Shown one piece after another: positions 25,580 to 34,689 of a stretch of DNA of 64,000 nucleotides (position 1 is its first letter; each line of letters opens with the position of its first letter). This stretch comes from Plantactinospora soyae (GTDB taxonomy: Bacteria > Actinomycetota > Actinomycetes > Mycobacteriales > Micromonosporaceae). The stretch covers positions 7,130,001 to 7,194,000 of the forward strand of contig NZ_JADBEB010000001.1 of NCBI RefSeq assembly GCF_014874095.1, read 5' to 3'. The position numbers and the translations under genes were made by a program. A model generated the notes under the pieces. It saw nothing but the letters and a program-made list of their open reading frames with translations. It ran no database searches and was not told the DNA's origin.

Positions 25580-26464
25580 CTAGCCGACGAATTCGACCAC
25601 CGCCCGGCGGAACAGTTCCGGCTGCTCGAGGTGGCCGAAGTGCCCGCTCTCCGACAGCTCCGTCAACCGGGAACCGGGAATGCCCTCGTACAGCAGCTTC
25701 GCCCAGCGAGGCCCGCAGATGAAGTCGTACGCCCCGACGAGGACCAGGGTGGGCGCGCTGATCTCGCCCAGCCGGGCCCGTACGTCGAACGGCGTCGGTT
25801 CCTCCCCGCGCTGTGGGTCGGCCCAGCCGCGTACGGAGGTGACCAGTGGAGCGAACCGCCGCTCGTCAGCCCAGTAGTCGGCGAAGTACAGCGGCAACAT
25901 CTGGCGCAGCGCCACGGTCATCGACTCGTCGTCGGTGGCGGAGACCGCCCGCCGGAACGCCACCGGGATCTGCGCGGCCTCCGGCCGGTCCGGGTGCCGT
26001 CGCGGGAAATCGGCCACCCCGGCCGTCGCCTCGGCCCAGAAATCGGCACCTGTGACCGGGGAGGTGTCGTACAGCACCAGGCCGGCGACCCGGTCGGGGT
26101 ACGTCAACGCGTACCGCTGGACGACGAACCCGCCGTGCGAGTGGCCGAGCAGGTGTACCTGCGGCAGGCCGAGCGCCCGGACGACCGCGTGCAGGAAGTC
26201 GACGTACGTACCCAGCCGGTATTCCCGGCGGTCGGCGAGCCGCCCCGAGGCGCCGGTACCGATCGGCTCCAGGTACACCATGGTCAGGTGTTGTTCGAGC
26301 GCCGGCATCCGCAGGTACCGCCACTCGATGCCGGGCCCGCCGGAGTGTGCCACGCAGACCGGCCCGTTGCCGGCCACGTGGTAGACCTGCCGTACTCCGT
26401 CGAACTCGATCTGGTGCGTCCCCTCGGCGAGCGGGCCGTTCGTGGTGGCTCCGGTGGTACCCAT
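25580..26464 (-). CDS. Alpha/beta hydrolase, proline iminopeptidase-like
   Basis: The 294-residue protein has 'HSGGPGIEWRYLRMPALE' (oxyanion HGGPG-like loop, here HSGGPG), 'YLEPIGTGAS', and the nucleophile elbow 'LLGHSHGGFVVQRYAL' with a Ser between two His. The Asp is in 'LVLVGAYDFICGP' and the His in 'LSESGHFGHLEQPELF'. The pattern fits S33 aminopeptidase-like hydrolases, but substrate is uncertain. The ATG at 26464 has GGGAGAG upstream, which decides the start against a much longer open frame. It lies 89 bp downstream of the ECF sigma gene and may be cotranscribed with it. Confidence 0.83.
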   Translation of the reverse strand: MGTTGATTNGPLAEGTHQIEFDGVRQVYHVAGNGPVCVAHSGGPGIEWRYLRMPALEQHLTMVYLEPIGTGASGRLADRREYRLGTYVDFLHAVVRALGLPQVHLLGHSHGGFVVQRYALTYPDRVAGLVLYDTSPVTGADFWAEATAGVADFPRRHPDRPEAAQIPVAFRRAVSATDDESMTVALRQMLPLYFADYWADERRFAPLVTSVRGWADPQRGEEPTPFDVRARLGEISAPTLVLVGAYDFICGPRWAKLLYEGIPGSRLTELSESGHFGHLEQPELFRRAVVEFVG

Positions 26465-26553
26465 CGCACATCTCTCCCATCGTCTGGCCGGGCCGGAACA
26501 TGCCTGGTCAGAAACCAGACGCGGCCAGGCCGGGAGAAGTTCGGTGTCGTCGG

Positions 26554-27495
26554 TCACCCGGTGGGCCGAGCCGGTTGCGGGTGGAATAGCCGCAGCCGCC
26601 GGATCCGTCCCTGCCGCAGGTGGTGCAGCCAGACCACACCGGGTGGGCAGTGCTCCGGGTTCTCCTGCGGGCTGAACAGGTCGGCTTCCCAGACCATCAC
26701 GTCCCCGCTGGCCGCGACGTGCCGGATCCGCTGCCTGACGCCGTCCGCGAGGTCCTTCTCCATCGCCCGGACCAGGAAGTCCCGACCGGGGACCCGCTGC
26801 CCGTCCGGCAGGACGAAGTCGGCCTCGGGCCACCAGTACTCCTGGACAGCGCGGGCGAACTCACCGCGCCGGGAGGCGGCGATGATCTCCTCGGCCTCCC
26901 GGCGCCAGGCGTTGTTCACCTCGGCCGCGTCGTCGTACGCCAACTCCGTCGTGTTCCGCAGTGCCTCGGTGAGCCTCGCGCGGGCCTGGCTCAGGCGGCT
27001 GCGCACCGTACCGACCGGGATGCCGCAGAGTGCCGCGATCTGGTCGTACGACGTCACATCGGTGAAGTAGCGCAGCAACGTGACCAGGCGCACCGGCTCG
27101 GACAACTCGCCCACCGCGTGCCAGACCCAGTCCCGCAGTGCGGTGTCCTCCAGCAGGTCCTCCGGGCTCGGCTCGGTCGCCGGCAGCGGGAGTGCGGCCG
27201 GCTCGCCGAACAGGAGCGGACGGGTCGCCCGGAGCCGGGACCGGCAGTTGTTGCGGACGACCATCCGCAGCCAGCTCCCGACGGCGGCCGGGTCCCGTAC
27301 GTCCCCGATCCGGCGTAGGGCCGTGAGCATGGCGTCCTGTACGGCGTCCTCCGCGTCCGGCCCGTATCCGAGGAGGCTGTACGCGACCGCTTTCATGCCG
27401 GCCTCGTGCCGGGACAGCAGTGCACCGAGACCCGACACGTCGCCGGACTGAATGCTCCGGACCAGTTCGGCGTCTGAGTTGCCCGTTGACGGCAC
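26554..27495 (-). CDS. ECF RNA polymerase sigma factor with SnoaL-like C-terminal domain
   Basis: The 313-residue protein has sigma region 2 ('LLSRHEAGMKAVAYSLLGYGPDAEDAVQDAMLTALRRIG', about 27-65) and region 4 ('EPVRLVTLLRYFTDVTSYDQIAALCGIPVGTVRSRLSQARARL'). A C-terminal SnoaL/NTF2-like domain of about 110 residues follows ('RREAEEIIAASRRGEFARAV'...'VVWLHHLRQGRIRRLRLF'). ECF factors with this fused domain usually have no separate anti-sigma factor; the domain itself modulates activity. None is encoded nearby, which agrees. The hydrolase downstream is a candidate target. Confidence 0.87.
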   Translation of the reverse strand: MPSTGNSDAELVRSIQSGDVSGLGALLSRHEAGMKAVAYSLLGYGPDAEDAVQDAMLTALRRIGDVRDPAAVGSWLRMVVRNNCRSRLRATRPLLFGEPAALPLPATEPSPEDLLEDTALRDWVWHAVGELSEPVRLVTLLRYFTDVTSYDQIAALCGIPVGTVRSRLSQARARLTEALRNTTELAYDDAAEVNNAWRREAEEIIAASRRGEFARAVQEYWWPEADFVLPDGQRVPGRDFLVRAMEKDLADGVRQRIRHVAASGDVMVWEADLFSPQENPEHCPPGVVWLHHLRQGRIRRLRLFHPQPARPTG

Positions 27496-27773
27496 AGTGG
27501 CGTACTCCCCCCTGGGCGCACTCCGCGCCCGTTACCCGGACGCCACGGCAGGCCGCAAAGTTCGGTCCGACGCCCAGCCTCTCCGGTCCGGCTCCAGATC
27601 CGGTCTCCCGTGTGATGTGGCACGGCCGGCCCGTGGCTGGCGCGACGGTGCAGCGTTACCCGCTCAGGCAAACGGGCATACCAGCGGTATCGAGCGGGGT
27701 TGGTCCGGTCACATCGCGGCCCGATGGCCCGTTTGTCGGAATGTCGCCGACACGGCGGTGGTTCGGGAGAGGT

Positions 27774-28451
27774 ATGACAACGATTGGACTGATCGGCAGC
27801 GGCTACATCGGCGGCACCGTGGCCCGGCTCGCCGTGGCCGCCGGCTACGACGTGGTGCTCAGCAACTCACGCGGGCCGGAGAGCCTCACCGAACTGGTGA
27901 CCGAGCTGGGTCCCCGAGCCCGGGCCGGTACAGCGGCCGAGGCCGCGGCTGCTGGGGATCTGGTCGTGGTGACCATTCCGCTGAAGGCGTACCGCAGCGT
28001 GCCGGTCGAGCCGCTGGCCGGAAAGGTCGTCATCGACACCAACAACTACTACCCGGAGCGCGACGGACAGTTCGCCGAGTTGGACGACAACTCGACCACC
28101 AGCAGTGAGTTGCTGCAACGCCACCTGCCGACGACGAAGGTGGTGAAGGCCTTCAACAACATCTTCTTCCGCCACCTCGCCGATCTGGCCCGGCCGGCCG
28201 GTGCCCCCGACCGCAGCGCACTGGCCATCGCCGGTGACGACCCGGCGGCCAAGGCCAGGGTGACCGAGTTCCTCGACGCTATCGGGTACGACACGGTCGA
28301 CGCCGGGCCACTGGCCGAGGGCTGGCGCTTCCAGCCCGGCACTTCCGCCTACGGCCGACCGTACGGCTCGGGGGAGAACTTCTGGGAGTCGACGGCCGCG
28401 GAACTGCCGGCCGACCGGATCAAGGCGCTGGTCGCCTCGGCCGAGCGCTGA
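27774..28451 (+). CDS. NADPH-binding F420 reductase-like protein
   Basis: The 225-residue protein begins 'MTTIGLIGSGYIGGTVARLA' with 'VVLSNSRGPESL', the Rossmann NADP-binding motif of the F420/NADP oxidoreductase family. 'DLVVVTIPLKAYRSVP' and 'KVVIDTNNYYPERDG' follow, then the family's 'KVVKAFNNIFFRHLADLARP'. It probably reduces or binds NADP; a role in F420 chemistry is only inferred. The ATG at 27774 follows GGGAGAGG. It is divergent from the ECF sigma gene, and a paralogue lies at 11055-11702. Confidence 0.82.
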   Translation: MTTIGLIGSGYIGGTVARLAVAAGYDVVLSNSRGPESLTELVTELGPRARAGTAAEAAAAGDLVVVTIPLKAYRSVPVEPLAGKVVIDTNNYYPERDGQFAELDDNSTTSSELLQRHLPTTKVVKAFNNIFFRHLADLARPAGAPDRSALAIAGDDPAAKARVTEFLDAIGYDTVDAGPLAEGWRFQPGTSAYGRPYGSGENFWESTAAELPADRIKALVASAER

Positions 28452-28823
28452 CCGCTACGCGCTTCCCGTCGGCGAAGCCCCGTCGGACGTGACCATTGCG
28501 GCGCTCACCGGTCGACGGCCGGTGGCTCGTCGCCGGTGTGCTCCGGATCATCCGGTACGGCCACCGCGAGTGGCCCGACCAGGTCGCTGACGGCCCGACC
28601 TCCGGGACGTACTGGGACGGCATTCCCGTTGGCGCACCGCCTGCGGGAATGCCGTCGCCTCCGGTCGGGGCAGACCGGGTGGTGACCCGGAACGCGAGCA
28701 CCGGTGAGCGGTGCCGGCGACGGGCGAATTTCCGTCCCCCGGCACACCCGGCTCGGGACGCGGTCCGAAGCCGCGCCTCGGAAGACGGTTCGTCGGCGAG
28801 GCCGAGGTGCGGGACGCCGGGCC
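28452..28823. other. Convergent intergenic region, no gene
   Basis: This 372-bp space between the reductase-like and desaturase genes holds a strong hairpin (28616-28656). Its open frames are Arg/Pro-rich and unlike proteins. Confidence 0.5.
28616..28656. terminator. 13-bp perfect hairpin between convergent genes
   Basis: GACGGCATTCCCG (28616-28628) pairs perfectly with 28644-28656 around a 15-nt loop, between the reductase-like gene (stop 28451) and the desaturase gene (stop 28824, opposite strand). It suits a bidirectional terminator. Confidence 0.65.
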
Positions 28824-29864
28824 TCAGACCCTGCGGCGGCTCGCGTGTTCGGCGCGCGCCGGTGCGCCCACCTCGTGCAGGTACTGCAGGGCTTGGCGGT
28901 ACGACGTGACAAGACTGGTTTGTTCGTACGCGATGCCGATCTCGGCGCAGTGTGCCTGCACGATCGGCTGGGCCTTGCGCAGGTTCGGGGCCGGCATGCC
29001 GGGGAACAGGTGGTGCTCGATCTGGTAGTTCAGGCCGCCCAGCGCCGCGTCGGTCAGCCAGCCGCCTCGGACGTTACGAGAAGTCAGCACCTGCTTGCGC
29101 AGGTAGTCCTCGTCGCCGGTGGGGTGCGGCATGCCCTTGTGGTTGGGTGCGAACGTCATGCCGAGATAGACCCCGAACAGTGCCTGGTGGACCAGCAGGA
29201 AGGCGATCGCCTGTATCGGTGACAGGACGATCAGCAGCGCCGTCAGGTAGCCGACCGCGTGCAGGACCAGCAGGGTGGTTTCCAGGCCACGGCGCTTCAC
29301 GACGCCGTTGCGCAGGGCCTTGATGCTCGACACCTTCAGGTCGATGGCGAGCAGGGTAAGCAGCGGGAAGAACAGCGCGGCCTGGTGCCGGGTGATGAAG
29401 CCTTTCAGCCCACGCCGGCCGAAGGCCGACTCCGTAGCCCAGATGAGCACCTCGGGCGCCACATCCGGGTCGAGGTCGTCGTGGTTCGGGTTGTTGTGGT
29501 GACGGGTGTGCTTGTCCATCCACCAGCCGTAGCTCATCCCGACGCCGAGGTTCCCGGCGATCCGTCCGGCGATCCCACTGGGACGTTTGGTGCGGAACAC
29601 CTGGCGGTGTGCCAGGTCGTGCGCCACCAGCGCGACCTGGGTGAAGGTGACGGCGAGGTACACAGCCGTCACGAGCTGCCACCAGGACGAGCCGATGAGG
29701 AAGAAGGCGGTCCAGCCGCCGAGGAACATGAGCGAGACCACGCTGAGCCGTGCCACGTAGTACGCGGGCCGACGCTGCATCAACCCCGCGCCGGTGATCC
29801 GGCGGGAGAGGATGGCGAAGTCGCTGCCGCTCGTTGTCCGCGGCGGCGTCATGGTGATCGTCAT
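28824..29864 (-). CDS. Membrane fatty acid desaturase
   Basis: The 346-residue protein has the three His boxes of membrane acyl-lipid/acyl-CoA desaturases: 'HDLAH' (82-86), 'HTRHH' (119-123) and 'QIEHH' (281-285), with four hydrophobic helices between them. The Gln in the third box is common in front-end and DesA3-type desaturases. No cytochrome b5 domain is fused, so an external ferredoxin or reductase is needed. It introduces a double bond into membrane fatty acyl chains. An inverted repeat at 29899-29938, about 35 bp upstream, is a possible operator. Confidence 0.92.
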   Translation of the reverse strand: MTITMTPPRTTSGSDFAILSRRITGAGLMQRRPAYYVARLSVVSLMFLGGWTAFFLIGSSWWQLVTAVYLAVTFTQVALVAHDLAHRQVFRTKRPSGIAGRIAGNLGVGMSYGWWMDKHTRHHNNPNHDDLDPDVAPEVLIWATESAFGRRGLKGFITRHQAALFFPLLTLLAIDLKVSSIKALRNGVVKRRGLETTLLVLHAVGYLTALLIVLSPIQAIAFLLVHQALFGVYLGMTFAPNHKGMPHPTGDEDYLRKQVLTSRNVRGGWLTDAALGGLNYQIEHHLFPGMPAPNLRKAQPIVQAHCAEIGIAYEQTSLVTSYRQALQYLHEVGAPARAEHASRRRV

Positions 29865-29898
29865 ACTCCTATCAAACCAACCGACGCCTCGGAAGTCA

Positions 29899-29938
29899 GT
29901 AGCGCTAGCGTCCGGGCCCTGACGGAGGCTAGCACTAC
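29899..29938. promoter_or_regulatory. Inverted repeat upstream of the desaturase gene
   Basis: GTAGCGCTAGC (29899-29909) and GCTAGCACTAC (29928-29938) are inverted with 10 of 11 positions matching and an 18-nt spacer. The element lies 35-74 bp before the desaturase start, a suitable place for a repressor that senses membrane fluidity. No regulator gene is next to it. Confidence 0.5.
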
Positions 29939-30222
29939 CAATCGGGTGCTCTGGCCCGGCACGTTCTACCTGATGATCGCAGCCGTGCCGACCTGGGCGG
30001 GTGGCCTTGTGCCGCTCCAGCCGCCGGCCGGGATCGATGGTCAGCCACCGGGCCGGGCTGGGCGGATCGTCGGCTGCGTGGCGGCGAGTACGGGATTCTG
30101 TGTCACACCGACGTGGCGGCGCGCTCGCGGTGGAGAGAGCCCCGGCCGGCCTTCCGGCACCTCATGCTGTGGCCGGTGCGTCGTTGGCCGACCGGGGCGA
30201 GCGGGGTCCTCGGTACACGTCC
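29939..30222. other. Stretch without an intact gene
   Basis: No frame here shows a recognisable protein. It lies just downstream of the truncated dihydrofolate-reductase-like remnant and may be degenerated DNA left by the same deletion. Confidence 0.4.
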
Positions 30223-30360
30223 TTATACGGCGGTGGCGGATTCGGCGGGACGGTTGTAGGTGAGGAAGGCGGGGCCGTCCGGACCGGCGGGATCGGCGCT
30301 GTCCGGACCGGCGATGAAACCGTCGAGGGTGGTGGCGTTGTAGTACACCAGCTTGCGCAG
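30223..30360 (-). pseudogene. Truncated RibD/dihydrofolate-reductase-like gene
   Basis: A 45-residue reading frame starts 'LRKLVYYNATTLDGFIAGPD', the N-terminus of the RibD C-terminal/DHFR-like family ('RKLVYYVATSLDGFIAGPDG'). It ends after about 20 more residues, where an intact protein would go on for roughly another 150. The start would be a CTG, where relatives have ATG or GTG. It lies directly downstream of the VOC gene in the same direction, a common pairing, so an old operon partner has probably been lost. Confidence 0.6.
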
Positions 30361-30383
30361 CAGGAGGCCCTCTTTTCCGGATG

Positions 30384-30773
30384 TCAGGCGGTGTCCGGGG
30401 CGGCCCACTCGACGAACTGGACGATCACTCCGTTGGGGTCGGTGACCTGGAACAGGCGCTCACCCCAGGGCTCCTGGCGCAGCGGCATGGTGATCTCGAC
30501 ACCGGCGTCGCGCAGCCGCTTCTCCTGTTCTTCCAGGCCGCTGGCGAGGGTGAAGGCCAGGATCACGCCGCTGGCGTGCTGGTCGCGCTGCTCGGGCGGC
30601 AACACCTCGATGCCGAGGGTGAGCAGGACGATATCGAACGCATCGGGGCGGGTCATCGACGCAAACCCGTCGGCGGCCTGCTGGAGGGTGTAGCCCAGGT
30701 GGGTGGTGAAGAACTCCTGGGAGGCGGTGACGTCGTCGACGGTCAGCGAAACGGTGGAGGCGGTGAACTGCAC
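30384..30773 (-). CDS. VOC (glyoxalase-like) protein
   Basis: The 129-residue protein is a single VOC domain: 'TVSLTVDDVTASQEFFTTHLGY' at the start and 'ERLFQVTDPNGVIVQFVEW' at the end, with a likely metal Glu in 'QFVEW'. The substrate is unknown. It is divergent from a TetR regulator with two inverted-repeat elements in the 133-bp gap, so it is probably repressed by that TetR protein. The reading frame that follows it holds a truncated DHFR-like gene. Confidence 0.82.
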   Translation of the reverse strand: MQFTASTVSLTVDDVTASQEFFTTHLGYTLQQAADGFASMTRPDAFDIVLLTLGIEVLPPEQRDQHASGVILAFTLASGLEEQEKRLRDAGVEITMPLRQEPWGERLFQVTDPNGVIVQFVEWAAPDTA

Positions 30774-30817
30774 GAGTCTCCTTGGTGGGGTCAGTACCGG
30801 CGACAGGTGGCGCGTCG

Positions 30818-30841
30818 GTCCGTCGCAAACTTGCGACGGAC
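30818..30841. promoter_or_regulatory. TetR operator, perfect 11-bp inverted repeat
   Basis: GTCCGTCGCAA (30818-30828) and TTGCGACGGAC (30831-30841) form a perfect palindrome with a 2-nt centre, 45-68 bp upstream of the VOC start. It fits a TetR dimer site. AAACTTGC in its centre (30827-30834) recurs as a direct copy at 30878-30885, 51 bp away. Confidence 0.7.
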
Positions 30842-30906
30842 GTAATTATGGCCACAAGGAGCTAGGGGTGTCAACATAAACTTGCCATGAGGATAAGATT
30901 ACGTCC
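30838..30906. promoter_or_regulatory. Second inverted pair and leaderless TetR promoter
   Basis: GGACGTAAT (30838-30846) and ATTACGTCC (30898-30906) are a perfect 9-bp inverted pair 51 nt apart. The right arm directly abuts the TetR ATG at 30907. TAAGAT (30894-30899) is a -10 box 7 nt before the ATG, with TCAACA (30871-30876) as a -35 at 17-bp spacing. Binding here would block the tetR promoter itself. Confidence 0.6.
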
Positions 30907-31554
30907 ATGGCCATCCCCACACCCGTCGCGACCACGGGGCTACGCGAGACCAAGAAGCAGGAGACTCGCCAGATGATCTCCGACCACGCGACCCGGCTGT
31001 TCATCGCCCAGGGCTTCGAGCAGACCACCATTGCCGAGATCGGCGCGGCCGCCCGCGTGGCCAAGAAGACCGTCACCAACTACTTCCCCCGCAAGGAAGA
31101 CCTGGCCCTGGACCACCAGGAGCAGTTCGCCGCCTCCCTGGCCGCCGCCGTCGCCGCCCGGCGTCCAGGAGAGTCGGCGCTGGCCGCACTGCGCCGCGCG
31201 TTCGCCGACGCCGTGGCCGCCCAGGACCCGGTCGCCGGGTTCTCCGGCCAGCAATTCGCCCGCATGATCGCCGACAGTCCGACCCTGACGGTCTGCCTAC
31301 GCGGTCTGCACGACCAGCGCGAACACCACCTGGTCCGAGCCCTGGCCGAGGCGACCGGCGCCCACCCCGACGACATCACCGTCCAGACCGCCGCCGGCCT
31401 GCTGGGCGCCGTCCACCGCGTGCTGTTTCACCGCATCCAAACCCTCACCCTCGCCGGACACCCCAACGACCAGATCGCCCACACCATCGCCGCCGAGGCC
31501 GCCGAAGCCTTCGACCTGTTGGAACCCGCCCTGTCCGGCTACGGCACCGCCTGA
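30907..31554 (+). CDS. TetR family transcriptional regulator
   Basis: The 215-residue protein has the TetR DNA-binding domain 'TRQMISDHATRLFIAQGFEQTTIAEIGAAARVAKKTVTNYFPRKEDL' (about 20-66) with the usual recognition helix, and a helical ligand-binding C-terminus. It should repress the divergent VOC gene and itself. The effector is unknown. The ATG has a -10 box (TAAGAT) 7 nt upstream and no ribosome site, so the transcript is leaderless and the operator arm lies at the start of transcription. Confidence 0.9.
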   Translation: MAIPTPVATTGLRETKKQETRQMISDHATRLFIAQGFEQTTIAEIGAAARVAKKTVTNYFPRKEDLALDHQEQFAASLAAAVAARRPGESALAALRRAFADAVAAQDPVAGFSGQQFARMIADSPTLTVCLRGLHDQREHHLVRALAEATGAHPDDITVQTAAGLLGAVHRVLFHRIQTLTLAGHPNDQIAHTIAAEAAEAFDLLEPALSGYGTA

Positions 31555-31648
31555 CAGGCACATCCGCGCCCCGCCCGGCTCGGGACTGCCTGCCGCCCGC
31601 TGGTTGCTTTGGGGCTGGAACACGATCTGCGGCTGAGCGCGCTCCCGG

Positions 31649-34138
31649 TCACGGCAGGTCGTCCGCTCCGTTCATCGGCGATCGATCGCGCCGCTGTCCG
31701 GTGAGTCGCAGTAGATGTGGAGCCGTGGGACCGGTACCCCGTGCGACCTGCGAGGGTGTGCCCTCGTTGATGATGCGCCCACCGGCCGGGCCGGCGCCGG
31801 GGCCGAGGTCGATGATCCAGTCTGCGCTGGCGGCCGCATGCGCGTCGTGCTCGGCCATGACAACCGTGTGCCCTCGGTCCAGCAGGTGGTCGAGCACGCC
31901 GATCAGCCGCTGGGCATCGGCGGGGTGCAGGCCGGTGACCGGCTCGTCGAGGACGACCAGGCCCGGCTCGCGCCCGCCTCGGCCGCGGACGATCGCCTTG
32001 GCCAGCTTCAGCCGCTGGGCTTCCCCGCCGGAGAGAGCGGTGCCGCTCTCGCCCAGCGTGAGGTAGCCGAGGCCGACGTCCACCATGGCCCGGAGAAGCG
32101 CGGGAAGCTGCCGTGGTTCGTCGAACAGGGCGGTGGCCGCGGCCACCGTGGTGGCCAGCACCTCGTCGATGGCCAGGCCGCGGTACCGGACGGCGAGGAC
32201 GTCCGGGCCGTAGCGGCGGCCGTCGCACTGCGGGCAGGTCAGGTAGGTGTCGCCGAGGAACTGCATGTCGAGCTTGACCCGCCCGAGTCCCTGACAGGCT
32301 TCACAACGTCCGCCCGGGGAGTTGAAGGAGAACACGGAGGCGCTGCCGAGTCCTCGACTGCGGGCCGTGTCGGTGCCGGCGAAGAGCGGGCGGATCAGGT
32401 CGAACGCCTTGGTGTACGTCGCCGGGTTCGACCGCGGCGTACGGCCGATCGGCCGCTGGTCGGCCACGGCGATCCAACGGAGACGGTCAAGACCGGCCGC
32501 GCTGCTCGCTGCCGTCAACTGCTTCCCGGCCAGTCCGGCGCTGACGGAGTCGGCGATGACCCGGTGCAGAAGGCTGCTCTTGCCGCTGCCGCTGATCCCG
32601 GTCAGGCAGGTGAGCCTGCGCAGCGGTACCCGAACCTCACGGGCCGAGACGTTGTGCGCGGCGGCGTCACGCAGCACCAGCCATCCGTCGTCACCGCGGG
32701 CTGGACGTTGCGGGCGGTGCAGCCGGTAGTCCGGCTCCCGCAGGTACCGGCCGGTCACCGACTGCCGGTGGCGCGCGACCTCGGCGGGCGGGCCGCTGAC
32801 CACCACCTGCCCGCCGTCGCGGCCCCCACCCGGTCCGAGGTCCACGATCCAGTCGGCGCGGGCGATCAGGTCGGGATCGTGTTCCACCAGCAGGACCGTG
32901 TTGCCGGCGTCGCGCAACTCCCTGAGGATGTGGAAGAGGTGATCCTTGTCGACCGGGTGCAGCCCCGCGCCGGGCTCGTCGAAGACGTACGTCAGACCGG
33001 TCAAGGCGGTGCTGATCTGCGCCGACAGCCGGGCTCGTTGCAGCTCGCCGCCGGAGAGCGTCGGTGCGCCGCGGCACAACTCCAGGTGCCCCAGCCCGAG
33101 CCGGTGCAGCAGTTCCAGGCGGTCGGCCAGCTCGGGGACCAGGACCTGACCGACGGTGCGCTGCGCATCGTTGAGTTTGGCGGCGACCGCCCGGAGCCAC
33201 TCCCGGACATCGAGCACCCGCTCGTCCGTCACGTCCCGGAAGGTCTTGCCGCCCAGTGTCACGGTCCGCGCGATCTCACCGAGTCCGGTGCCGTCGCATG
33301 TCTGGCACTCCCGCCGGTCCAGGAATGGCAGATAGACTCGCTTGGCCTCCGGGCCGGCCGCCGCGTACGCCCGTTCGATCTCCGCGACCGCCCCGTCGAG
33401 CGCCTGCCTGGTGCGGTACGTCAGCTCGGTGCCCTTCCTCCGGTTGCTGCCGGTGTACACGACGTCGATCTCCTCGCCGCCGGTGCCGTACAGGACCGCC
33501 TGCCGGAACTCCTGCGGATGCTCCCGCCACGGCCGCTCCAGGTCGGTGCCGTGCTGCTTGGCGAGCGAGGACAGGGCGAGTTCCTCGTTCGACAGCCGAT
33601 GGCCGAACCAGGGTGAACCACCGTCGAGGAGCGGAAGGTCGGGCCGGGGCACAATGAGATCCGGGCCCGCCCGGACGATCTCGCGGGCACCGATGCACCC
33701 GGGGCAGATCCCCTCCCGGCTGTACGGGTCGAACTGCGCCGGGTGCAGCGGCCCGGTCCACTCGTTGCCGGAGGCCAGTGGTCCGAGTCGGGCGAAGACC
33801 AACCCGAGGTAGGCCTCCAGCCCGGTCAGCGTGCCGAGCGTGGAGTTCGGGTTGCTGTTGGCGTTGCGCTGGTCGACCGCGAGCGTCGCGGTGAGCCCAC
33901 GGATGCGGTCGGCCTGGGGACGGTCGCGTGGTGTGAGAAACTTCCGCACGTACGGGTCGAACCCCTCCACGTACCGCAGCCGCGCCTCGGCGTGCAGCGT
34001 GTCGAGTACCAGCGAACTCTTTCCACTGCCGCTGACGCCGGTCACCGCGACGATGGCCCGATGCGGCACCCTCACGTCGATTCCGCGCAGGTTGTGGGTA
34101 CGAACGCCGACCGCCTCGATCGCATTGTGGGCGTTCAT
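31649..34138 (-). CDS. UvrA-like ABC protein (UvrA paralogue, drug-resistance type)
   Basis: The 829-residue protein has two ABC ATPase halves: Walker A 'GVSGSGKSS' (34-42) and 'GISGSGKSS', signatures '[11 protein letters not shown]' and '[12 protein letters not shown]', and Walker B '[14 protein letters not shown]' and '[13 protein letters not shown]'. It also has UvrA zinc-type Cys pairs ('CPGC', 'CQTCDGTG', 'CEACQGLG', 'CPQC'). It is about 120 residues shorter than canonical UvrA, like the UvrA2/DrrC-type paralogues that protect DNA from intercalators. Its start overlaps the PadR gene stop by 4 bp. Co-regulation by PadR suggests an inducible drug-protection role, as an inference. Confidence 0.88.
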   Translation of the reverse strand: MNAHNAIEAVGVRTHNLRGIDVRVPHRAIVAVTGVSGSGKSSLVLDTLHAEARLRYVEGFDPYVRKFLTPRDRPQADRIRGLTATLAVDQRNANSNPNSTLGTLTGLEAYLGLVFARLGPLASGNEWTGPLHPAQFDPYSREGICPGCIGAREIVRAGPDLIVPRPDLPLLDGGSPWFGHRLSNEELALSSLAKQHGTDLERPWREHPQEFRQAVLYGTGGEEIDVVYTGSNRRKGTELTYRTRQALDGAVAEIERAYAAAGPEAKRVYLPFLDRRECQTCDGTGLGEIARTVTLGGKTFRDVTDERVLDVREWLRAVAAKLNDAQRTVGQVLVPELADRLELLHRLGLGHLELCRGAPTLSGGELQRARLSAQISTALTGLTYVFDEPGAGLHPVDKDHLFHILRELRDAGNTVLLVEHDPDLIARADWIVDLGPGGGRDGGQVVVSGPPAEVARHRQSVTGRYLREPDYRLHRPQRPARGDDGWLVLRDAAAHNVSAREVRVPLRRLTCLTGISGSGKSSLLHRVIADSVSAGLAGKQLTAASSAAGLDRLRWIAVADQRPIGRTPRSNPATYTKAFDLIRPLFAGTDTARSRGLGSASVFSFNSPGGRCEACQGLGRVKLDMQFLGDTYLTCPQCDGRRYGPDVLAVRYRGLAIDEVLATTVAAATALFDEPRQLPALLRAMVDVGLGYLTLGESGTALSGGEAQRLKLAKAIVRGRGGREPGLVVLDEPVTGLHPADAQRLIGVLDHLLDRGHTVVMAEHDAHAAASADWIIDLGPGAGPAGGRIINEGTPSQVARGTGPTAPHLLRLTGQRRDRSPMNGADDLP

Positions 34139-34689
34139 TGCGGCGGCTCCTCTGCCGTGGTGAGGATCGAGCCGAACTCGTCGAGCCAGCGCAGCTCCGC
34201 CTCCAGCAGGATCACCTGGCGGTGGAACAGCGCCGCGTCCAGCGCCCCGATCCGGCCCTGCGCGAGGTGCTCGTCGCGTTCCGCGTCCAGATCGGCGATC
34301 GTGGCGGCCAGTACCTCACGCCGACGATCGAGAAAGCCGGCCAGCTCGCTCGGGTCACCAACCCGGCCGAACAACAGGGCGACCGGCAGCGGGTCGGGCC
34401 CGAACCGCAGCTCGCAGACGGCCCTCTCGCGCAGAGTCCGAAGCTCCTGCCGGCCGGCGTCGGTGATCTCGTACACCGTGCGCACCGGCCGCCGACCGAC
34501 CTGTTCCACGGCCACGGCCCGCACCAGTCGTTCGTCGTCCATCACCCGGAGTTCGCGGTAGAGAGCGCCGATGCCGATACCGCCCCACTGCGCCACCTCG
34601 GTGTCGCGGGCAATGAGCTTGATCTGATGCCCGTGCAGCGCTCCTTGGCTGGCGAGTAGACCCAGCACCATGAGTCTGGATAGATTCAC
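34135..34689 (-). CDS. PadR family transcriptional regulator
   Basis: The 184-residue protein begins 'MNLSRLMVLGLLASQGALHGHQIK' with 'GIGALYRELRVMDDERLVRAV', the PadR winged helix, followed by a Vir-type helical C-terminal domain ('DLDAERDEHLAQGRIGALDAALFHRQVILLEAELRWLDEF'). It is first in a two-gene operon with the UvrA-like gene. The GTG start (34689) lies inside a near-perfect palindrome (34680-34711), and GATACT lies 6 nt before the GTG, so the message is leaderless and autorepressed. Confidence 0.88.
   Translation of the reverse strand: MNLSRLMVLGLLASQGALHGHQIKLIARDTEVAQWGGIGIGALYRELRVMDDERLVRAVAVEQVGRRPVRTVYEITDAGRQELRTLRERAVCELRFGPDPLPVALLFGRVGDPSELAGFLDRRREVLAATIADLDAERDEHLAQGRIGALDAALFHRQVILLEAELRWLDEFGSILTTAEEPPQ

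Noticed and set aside
28616-28656. A small RNA or attachment site
   Set aside because: The hairpin lies between convergent genes with no promoter pointing at it; terminator is the simpler reading.
31715-33616. A 633-codon plus-strand open frame
   Set aside because: It is antisense to the UvrA-like gene and reads as an Ala/Gly/Arg/Asp-rich mirror. All ATPase motifs are on the minus strand.
31649-34138. Canonical UvrA of nucleotide excision repair
   Set aside because: It is about 120 residues shorter than UvrA, sits in an operon with PadR, and matches the paralogue type rather than the housekeeping gene.
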